Below, in pieces: positions 6,662 to 11,728 of a stretch of 11,728 nucleotides of DNA. Origin of the DNA: Campylobacteraceae bacterium (lineage in GTDB: Bacteria > Campylobacterota > Campylobacteria > Campylobacterales > Campylobacteraceae); contig JAISNG010000183.1 in NCBI GenBank assembly GCA_031276365.1, positions 1-11,728 of the forward strand, read 5' to 3'. The position numbers and the translations under genes are program-made. Each line of letters begins with the position of its first letter. Position 1 is the stretch's first letter. The notes under the pieces are model-generated. The model searched no databases, was not told the origin of the DNA, and was given only the letters and a program-made list of their open reading frames with translations.

Positions 6662-6862
6662 ATGAAAAAAGAGATTCACCCACAATATGTAGAGTGTACG
6701 GTTACATGCGCATGCGGCAATACTTTCACGACGATGTCAAACAAAAAAGAGATGAAAATAGATATTTGCAGCGCCTGCCACCCATTTTTTACGGGCAGCG
6801 AAAAGATTGTAGATTCTGCGGGACGCGTTGAGAAGTTCAAGAAAAAATACAATATGAAATAA
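6662..6862 (+). CDS. rpmE: 50S ribosomal protein L31 (zinc-binding type)
   Basis: The 66-residue product starts MKKEIHPQY and carries the zinc ligands Cys16, Cys18, Cys36 and Cys39 (TCACGN and ICSACHPFFTG), so it is the zinc-containing form. The CSACHPFFTG segment is diagnostic. The ATG at 6662 is chosen over an in-frame ATG ten codons upstream (6632) because L31 proteins begin at MKKEIHP and AAAGG lies at the right distance. The stop TAA shares its last base with the rsmI ATG, a translational coupling seen often in this phylum. Confidence 0.97.
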   Translation: MKKEIHPQYVECTVTCACGNTFTTMSNKKEMKIDICSACHPFFTGSEKIVDSAGRVEKFKKKYNMK

Positions 6863-7680
6863 TGCTCTATTTCATTCCTACGCCGATAGGAAATCTTGAA
6901 GATATAACCATAAGGAGTCTAAGGCTCCTTCTATCCGTTCCGCTTATTTTTTGCGAAGACACAAGAGTTTCAAAAAAACTTGTAAATCTCCTGAAAGAAC
7001 GTTTTGACAAATCTGCCAATATAAAACAGAAGTTTGTACCACTCCATTCGCACAATGAACATGAGGTGGTGCAAAACCTGAAAGCCGAAGATTTTTTGAC
7101 ATTGGACGCGGCGTACATCAGTGATGCTGGAACGCCATGTATCAGCGACCCTGGCGTTTTGCTGGTGCAGTTTGCGCAAAAAAACGGTATCCCCTACGAA
7201 GTTTTGCCCGGAGCAAACGCGCTTTTGCCATCTTTAGCCGCGAGCGGATTTGAAGGAACTGGTTTTTACTTTCATGGATTTTTGCCGCACAAAAAAGAGG
7301 CGAGAATGCGTGAACTTAGAGAAATTTTATCGCTGGAGTGCAACAGCGTGCTTTACGAATCAACACACAGGATTTTACAACTCTCACGTGAGATTGCCGC
7401 CCTTTGCGCGCAAAGAGTTGTCTATTGCACAAAAGAGCTTACAAAAATGTATGAAACTCATTATAAACTGAACGCTTCGGAATTGGCAAAAACATTAGAA
7501 AATGCAAACTTAAACGGCGAATGGACGCTTGTGATAAAAGGCGCTGAAAAGCAAAAAGGCGAATATCTGTGCGAAGAGGATATCCTGCCGCTTCCTTTGC
7601 CGCCAAAGCAAAAAGCCAAACTTTTGGCAAAAATAACAGGCAAAAACATCAAAGAATGGTACGATGCATTAAACAAATGA
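6862..7680 (+). CDS. rsmI: 16S rRNA (cytidine-1402-2'-O)-methyltransferase RsmI
   Basis: RsmI methylates the 2'-hydroxyl of C1402 in 16S rRNA. The 272-residue product has all the landmarks of its tetrapyrrole-methylase-like fold: YFIPTPIGNLEDITIR (3-18), CEDTR (31-35), SDAGTPCISDPG (87-98), LPGANAL (115-121), STHR (167-170) and KELTKMYE (191-198). The C-terminal helix, GKNIKEWYDALNK, is the expected small helical end, so the gene appears complete. It overlaps rpmE by one base (TAATG). Its stop codon lies in sequence resembling the first degenerate repeat of the array that follows, and no clear terminator is visible after it. Confidence 0.95.
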   Translation: MLYFIPTPIGNLEDITIRSLRLLLSVPLIFCEDTRVSKKLVNLLKERFDKSANIKQKFVPLHSHNEHEVVQNLKAEDFLTLDAAYISDAGTPCISDPGVLLVQFAQKNGIPYEVLPGANALLPSLAASGFEGTGFYFHGFLPHKKEARMRELREILSLECNSVLYESTHRILQLSREIAALCAQRVVYCTKELTKMYETHYKLNASELAKTLENANLNGEWTLVIKGAEKQKGEYLCEEDILPLPLPPKQKAKLLAKITGKNIKEWYDALNK

Positions 7681-7870
7681 GGCTTTAACTTTTTTACTGA
7701 TTTTGTGTAATATTGCATTGCTTGCACGATATTGTAAAAATAAGGTTTTAACTCCTTGAAATAAGATTTCCAAAAAGAGACAAGATATTATGTAAATGAG
7801 ATTTTAACCCGATTATTCCGTTTTTATGTGATTTGTATTATGCATGATATTGTATAAATGAGATTTTAAC
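7661..7870. CRISPR. Decayed CRISPR-like array, repeat family A
   Basis: Three 29-base copies are recognisable at 7724-7752, 7780-7808 and 7842-7870. The best-preserved reads gcatgatattgtataaatga then gattttaac; on the minus strand it begins GTTAAAATCTCATTTATAC. A fourth, poor match sharing aaATGAG-nn-TTTAAC ends at 7689, covering the rsmI stop. Copy ends are 63, 56 and 62 bases apart, and the intervening 34, 27 and 33 bases are unrelated to one another. Repeat size, spacing and unique spacers match type I/III CRISPR arrays, but the copies are diverged and no cas gene is present, so this is at best a remnant. Confidence 0.5.
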
Positions 7871-7894
7871 TTCGACGCTTGTGTTGGTTTAGAG

Positions 7895-8234
7895 TTTATA
7901 GTTTCCTCTTAAAACCTTTATCAGTAATGCCTCCAATGGCAACGAACGGCAAGATATTTTGATGGTTTCTATCAGTAAAGCTGTGTTCAAAAAAGCTACA
8001 AACAAAGCTGGTTATTGTTTCCTCTTAAAGCTTTTATCAGAGAAAAACTTGGACGGCTACAAAGAAACAATAAAATTATTGTTTTCTCTTAAAACTTTTA
8101 TCAGTCCTGCTCTACTTTTGTAAGCTGCGCAAGTTCATTTTACGGTTTTTCTCCTAAAGCCTTTATCAGTGTTCAATTCAGACGCAGAGCTTGAAAATTT
8201 AGCCGTTATTATTTCCTCTTAAAGCTTTTATTAG
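7895..8234. CRISPR. Decayed CRISPR-like array, repeat family B
   Basis: Six copies of a unit of about 30 bases end at 7924, 7975, 8040, 8104, 8169 and 8234. The consensus is roughly gttattGTTTCCTCTTAAAG then cttTTATCAGt. The last five are spaced 65, 64, 65 and 65 bases apart. The copy ending 7975 has lost about 14 central bases (GTTTCTATCAG remains), and correcting for that makes its spacing also 65. The intervening stretches of about 34-35 bases share no similarity. The regular period with unique spacers is the signature of a CRISPR array; the mutations within repeats suggest it is old and inactive. The repeat differs from family A immediately to its left. Confidence 0.6.
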
Positions 8235-8417
8235 TTTTACCAATTGTCTGTTTGTCCTGCTCATCATGAAAACAAGCGAATATTTGTCATTCTTGCAAAA
8301 ACATGTATCCTCTTCTATCATTCCTACAGTCAAATAACAGGCGAGCATTTAGCACTCAACTCCGTTAGCATTAATTCTTAATCATTCCAATACAAAAGAT
8401 AAAAGTATCATATTTTT
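8235..8417. other. Gene-free stretch with scattered TCATTC words
   Basis: No coding sequence is credible. Degenerate forms of the short repeat occur at 8285-8296 (tgTCATTCttgc), 8315-8326 (taTCATTCctac) and 8380-8391 (aaTCATTCcaat), about 30 and 65 bases apart, with AT-rich sequence between. They look like worn copies of the unit that is better preserved immediately to the right. Confidence 0.4.
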
Positions 8418-8474
8418 CGTCATACCTGCACTCCTCTGTCATGTCCGCACTCCTCCGTCATTCCCGTGAAAACG
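8418..8474. repeat. Three tandem 19-base units
   Basis: cgTCATacctgCactcctc (8418-8436) and tgTCATgtccgCactcctc (8437-8455) differ at only four positions, and a third unit begins in register with cgTCATtcccg at 8456 before diverging into a hairpin. The units are versions of the TCATTCCCGC repeat and point to local duplication or slippage. Confidence 0.65.
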
Positions 8475-8479
8475 GGAAT
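8460..8479. repeat. Perfect hairpin ATTCCCGT-GAAA-ACGGGAAT
   Basis: An eight-base perfect stem closes a GAAA loop, and the sequence continues CCAAAAAAGG. This TCATTCCCGTGAAAACGGGA form is the best-preserved member of the repeat family in the window and resembles short extragenic hairpin repeats scattered through many proteobacterial genomes. It is not followed by a T run on the plus strand, so it is not a standard terminator. Confidence 0.7.
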
Positions 8480-8571
8480 CCAAAAAAGGTTACAATCAAA
8501 TAAAAGCATTCATAAGAGAGATTAAGATTTTGAAATTTATTTTTTATTTTTTACATGTTATGAAATATATA

Positions 8572-8631
8572 TCCCCGCTTTCTCTCACGATATACGTTCG
8601 CTTGTCATTCGATCGCATAAATGACAGAAAA
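8572..8631. repeat. Degenerate copy of the left-edge palindromic element
   Basis: The sequence from TCTCACGATATACG to AATGACAGAAA aligns with 21-74 of the window with one single-base gap and roughly three quarters identity. Most differences are G in the left copy and A here. The symmetrical stems perfect at 13-69 are broken in this copy, so it appears older. Confidence 0.6.
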
Positions 8632-8642
8632 GAAAGTCATTT
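8619..8642. repeat. Inverted repeat AAATGAC / GTCATTT
   Basis: A seven-base perfect stem with a ten-base A-rich loop sits at the right end of the repeat cluster. It reuses the AATGAC word that closes the left-edge element. No T tract follows, so terminator function is unlikely. Confidence 0.45.
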
Positions 8643-8872
8643 CTATGGAAACGATATAATGTTAGCCATCATTGTGAGAAATATATAAACTCAAAAGCGA
8701 AAAATAAAACAACAATAACAGTATAAAGATACAAAATGTTTTTACTTTAATGTAAAATTAATAATAACTATGGTATTTTTTAAAATTGAAAATTATTGGG
8801 AGATAAAGTTTCAGGTGATTAGACCCCTCAGTTTAATCTTTAAATTTGTTTTACAAATCAAAAGGATTTAAC
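8643..8872 (+). other. AT-rich upstream region of the metalloprotease-VWA gene
   Basis: About 230 gene-free bases precede the ATG at 8873. A TATAAT at 8655-8660 and an extended-type TGGTATTTT at 8771-8779 are possible -10 elements, but neither has a good -35, so I do not choose one. GATTA (8817-8821) and TAATC (8834-8838) form a weak inverted repeat around GACCCCTCAGTT. The base composition is much poorer in G and C than the coding series to the left. Confidence 0.35.
8844..8858 (+). promoter_or_regulatory. Hairpin and ribosome binding site before the VWA protease
   Basis: ATTTGT (8844-8849) pairs with ACAAAT (8853-8858) around a TTT loop. Two bases later comes AAAGGA (8861-8866), six bases before the ATG. 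The small stem is close enough to influence ribosome access, though its stability is modest; the Shine-Dalgarno sequence itself stays outside it and supports the chosen start. Confidence 0.4.
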
Positions 8873-11728
8873 ATGAAACAGTTGAAAAAAGTTATGAGTT
8901 GGTGGTTTACCGCCATAGTTGCAATGATGTTTGCTGTGAGCGGAGCTTTTGGAACACAGCCTCGTATAGGACCTGAAGCATATATTTTAACTTCAGACAT
9001 AAAACCTGTAAAGATAGGAGAGAAAGCTTTTATACCAGTACGGATAGAGTACTCTCCAAAGTGGAAATCGGCAAAAATCAGTTTAGAAGTTAGAGGCGGT
9101 GATTTAAATCTTATAAAGATAGAAAAGTTAGAGCTTGACTCAACTATTCAAGCTCCCTATATAGCCTATATACCAATAACTGTTACGGGAGAGGGGAGAT
9201 TTGATTTTAAAATTCATGTGAGCATTGAATCTCCTGACGGAGAGAAGTTTAGAAACGGCGAAAGTAACTGGAGTGTCTTCATAGGATATCTTGGTATCTT
9301 TTCGTTTGAAGGCAAAGTCTTTTTTGGTGGAAGTAGCGGTTCAGCTATGGAGGCAGCCGTAGTTGAAAATCTTAAAAAGACTAACTCTGAGTTTTTCAAG
9401 CTCTTAAGCAAAAAAGAGAAGATAAACAGCGGGGTGTTAAGACAAACTTTTTCCGAAGAGGAAGAGAATAAATTAAAGGAGCTAATAGATAAGGCCGATA
9501 GAGATTTGCGTGAAAGATACTACAAACGCTATCCTATCATAGAGCCATCTCCAACTTCAAGACTTTTCAGAGAAGCTCCTTTAAGCAAACCTCAAACAGG
9601 AGAGGTCGTTAATCTTGAAGTTAATTGGTCAACAGATGCCGCCTATACCTCTTTTTTGCCTTTAGATGGAGCAGAGATAACGGTATATGCCAATGAGAAT
9701 AATGGTACTACTACTCAAATATCAAAAGGTATTCTTAGTAATGGCAAGTACAGCTTTACATCTCCACGAGACAATTTAAGTTTTACCGCTAACATAACAG
9801 CAAGATATGGCAGTGATTTTGAGGTTCATAACGGTAAAAATGGTATAGATAACGGGATTATAGAGATAGGGTTTAAAGATGTTACGAATTTTAATATAGC
9901 AGAGGTTAATAATAGTTCACCTCTACTTGAAATAGAACCTTACGAAGCCAACGCTTGGTCTGTATTTCAAGCTTTTGTAGAACTTCACAGATTGGCTCAA
10001 AGCGAACTTGGCGTAAGCAAAAACTCAGGTTATAATGTTTATATTGAAAGTCAAACAGGAAGTTTTTATGATAATCCTGATATTTATATTGGCAGTGCAA
10101 ACTATTTTGATTGGGACGTTATGGCTCATGAATTTGGTCATGCCATAGCGGAGGAAACAAGCTCTACACTTGGAAATATAGGCGGACTTCACTATCTTTT
10201 CGGAAATCAATATGATACTAATAATGGCGCTCAAACAAATGTTTATCAAACGTATGGAAACAAACAGAATTCTTTAGACCTTGCTTTTAATGAAGGCTAT
10301 GCCACTTGGCTTGGTATATCTCTTTTGGAAAACTCTAAATATAATAATACAATGCCTAATGTCGGAGATGGAAAGTATCTAAGTTATAATCTTGAACCAA
10401 ATACCCTATCATCTTTTTACGGCGAAGATGCTGAATTTGCCATCTCCAATCTCCTATGGGACATAACGGACAGCTCAAATGAGGCTAACAACCAAGCAAA
10501 ATGCAGTACAGACTGCAAAGATTCTCTTACTATACCATTGTTAAACGTATTTAACAAAGCTTTGCAAGGCAAAAACATCGCGAGTATCTCTGATTTTTAT
10601 AAGCATTTATATCGTGGACAGGTTGGAAGCGAACCTTCAAATGTTTTTAACAGTCTGGGCAGCGTAAGTGCCGATAATGTTACAAAAACTCATCAACTCG
10701 GAGCTATATTTGCAGAGTTTGGCATAGCTCCGAGTATTAATGAAAGCAGTATAGGCGAAAAAGCATTTTTTGGTATATATAAGCAGAATTTCACTCCTCC
10801 GACTTTAGTATGGAAACATTTTCAAACAGGAAATGCCGCTCTTTATCTTGACAATTTTGAAATACTCTTTTTCAATAAAGATAAAACGGCGCTGCTTTAT
10901 AAGATTACAGTACCAAATACTCTTACGCCAAATATAAACAAAGAGTATAGATATACGTTAAGCCAAAGCGATGTGGACGGGCTGAGAAATGTTTTGAAGA
11001 TAACGTACACATTAGGGATTAATGTGATAATCAAAGGCACGGCAAGCGGAAATAACGCTCAATATGGTGCGGTACAAACGGGTCCATACTATAGTAATCT
11101 CGCTTCATTTAATATAGACGGCAGTAGATTGTCTGTTATAGCCGTTGACAGTTCAGGAAGTAATACCGCAACAGACCCTTCCAATCTGCGCATATATGCC
11201 GCTCATAAAATGCTCAAGAATATAGCGGACGCAAACAAAAAATTGCTTGAAAATGCAACAAATACAGATATAAAACCGACATTGACAGCTGCTATAGATT
11301 TTGACAGTTCCGTGAGAGTTCTTGCTTCGTTTACGGAACCGCAAGAGCTTTATGATAGAAAGATTTTTAATGCTATAGATTCAAGCGGAGGTACTGATAT
11401 AGCAGAAGCGATAATCTACTCTACCGATTTGATTGCAGGATATGGCAGCAACGTATTTGACCTGCTTTACAATAGAAATAATTTATATGTGTTAACTGAT
11501 ATGCAAGACGATTGGCCGTCTGTCATGGCTGCAATAGTGCGTGCGTATTCTATGGGTGTTTACGTTAATGTGGGGCATTTAGCTCCTATGGCTGTAAACG
11601 CTAAAACTATGTCCGCACTATCCTCCTCAGGCAATATCAACGGAGACCCTGTTGCTTCTCAAAGCAGAGGCCCCGTACTTATGAGTGCAAGAACATCATT
11701 TGATGATATTATAGAACTTCTTATTGAA
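8873..11728 (+). CDS. Exported zinc metalloprotease-von Willebrand A domain protein (3' end outside window)
   Basis: The frame is open for 952 codons to the window edge. Residues 1-27 form a Sec signal (MKQLKKVMSWWFTAIVAMMF, then AVSGAFG). Residues about 30-140 and 240-350 are beta-rich, possibly Ig-like, joined by a charged helical stretch (about 165-225). The protease core has HEFGH (419-423) and NEGYATW (473-479), so E474 would be the third zinc ligand of a gluzincin; LLWDITD (527-533) resembles a segment seen after the active site in related peptidases. A CX3C pair (KCSTDCK) follows near 545. Residues about 750-915 form a VWA domain with a full metal-ion site: DSSGS (759-763), T841 in GGTDI and D876 in LTDM. 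It is probably periplasmic or surface-exposed. The gene stands apart from the housekeeping series, after a repeat-rich gap, and is AT-richer. The substrate is unknown. Confidence 0.85.
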   Translation, partial: MKQLKKVMSWWFTAIVAMMFAVSGAFGTQPRIGPEAYILTSDIKPVKIGEKAFIPVRIEYSPKWKSAKISLEVRGGDLNLIKIEKLELDSTIQAPYIAYIPITVTGEGRFDFKIHVSIESPDGEKFRNGESNWSVFIGYLGIFSFEGKVFFGGSSGSAMEAAVVENLKKTNSEFFKLLSKKEKINSGVLRQTFSEEEENKLKELIDKADRDLRERYYKRYPIIEPSPTSRLFREAPLSKPQTGEVVNLEVNWSTDAAYTSFLPLDGAEITVYANENNGTTTQISKGILSNGKYSFTSPRDNLSFTANITARYGSDFEVHNGKNGIDNGIIEIGFKDVTNFNIAEVNNSSPLLEIEPYEANAWSVFQAFVELHRLAQSELGVSKNSGYNVYIESQTGSFYDNPDIYIGSANYFDWDVMAHEFGHAIAEETSSTLGNIGGLHYLFGNQYDTNNGAQTNVYQTYGNKQNSLDLAFNEGYATWLGISLLENSKYNNTMPNVGDGKYLSYNLEPNTLSSFYGEDAEFAISNLLWDITDSSNEANNQAKCSTDCKDSLTIPLLNVFNKALQGKNIASISDFYKHLYRGQVGSEPSNVFNSLGSVSADNVTKTHQLGAIFAEFGIAPSINESSIGEKAFFGIYKQNFTPPTLVWKHFQTGNAALYLDNFEILFFNKDKTALLYKITVPNTLTPNINKEYRYTLSQSDVDGLRNVLKITYTLGINVIIKGTASGNNAQYGAVQTGPYYSNLASFNIDGSRLSVIAVDSSGSNTATDPSNLRIYAAHKMLKNIADANKKLLENATNTDIKPTLTAAIDFDSSVRVLASFTEPQELYDRKIFNAIDSSGGTDIAEAIIYSTDLIAGYGSNVFDLLYNRNNLYVLTDMQDDWPSVMAAIVRAYSMGVYVNVGHLAPMAVNAKTMSALSSSGNINGDPVASQSRGPVLMSARTSFDDIIELLIE

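Noticed and set aside
7661..8234. An active CRISPR-Cas locus
   Set aside because: No cas genes or leader are present and the repeats are too diverged; only a remnant interpretation is defensible.
8800..8872. Riboswitch in the leader of the protease gene
   Set aside because: The stems are short and I recognise no conserved riboswitch core; the downstream gene is not a metabolic gene.
7681..8872. tRNA or other structured RNA gene in the 1.2 kb gap
   Set aside because: I found no cloverleaf with a GTTC-type T arm and CCA end; the structure here is repetitive rather than tRNA-like.
9214..11344. Several short minus-strand open frames between 9214 and 11344
   Set aside because: All lie inside the single 952-codon plus-strand frame, which carries coherent protease and VWA motifs.

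Overview
The window reads as chromosome from a member of the Campylobacterota (formerly Epsilonproteobacteria). The evidence is a futalosine-type menaquinone prenyltransferase (MqnP), a small c-type cytochrome, tightly packed housekeeping genes with start/stop overlaps, and protein sequences that look like Sulfurimonas/Helicobacterales-type relatives. The genus is not settled from this sequence alone.

Bases 1-488 hold no gene. They carry degenerate, strongly palindromic repeats built on TCATTCCCGC and its complement. miaA (tRNA A37 dimethylallyltransferase) runs leftward from 1403 to 489. Rightward from 1516 runs a compact, probably co-transcribed series: mqnP, a membrane-anchored coiled-coil protein, a divergent uracil-DNA glycosylase, queE, queD, a lipoprotein cytochrome c on a long helical stalk, an unknown membrane protein, and rsmE. 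A good sigma70 promoter then drives rpmE-rsmI. Together the series covers quinone synthesis, queuosine and other tRNA modification, rRNA methylation, DNA repair and electron transfer.

Bases 7681-8872 form a gene-free stretch of about 1.2 kb that is not empty. Immediately after rsmI lie two adjacent sets of regularly spaced, decayed direct repeats separated by unique sequence. The first has about 29-base units and a spacing of 56-63. The second has about 30-base units and a spacing of 64-65. Both look like eroded CRISPR arrays with different repeats, and no cas gene is in the window. Next come more TCATTCCCG-type repeats: a 19-base tandem, a perfect hairpin, and a degenerate copy of the element at the left edge of the window. 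The stretch ends in an AT-rich leader.

From 8873 to the right edge runs one open frame (952 codons, no stop, 3' end outside the window). It encodes an exported protein with beta-rich N-terminal regions, a gluzincin-like zinc metalloprotease core (HEFGH ... NEGYATW) and a von Willebrand factor A domain with a complete metal-ion-dependent adhesion site. This protein and the twin decayed repeat arrays are the most unusual parts of the window.
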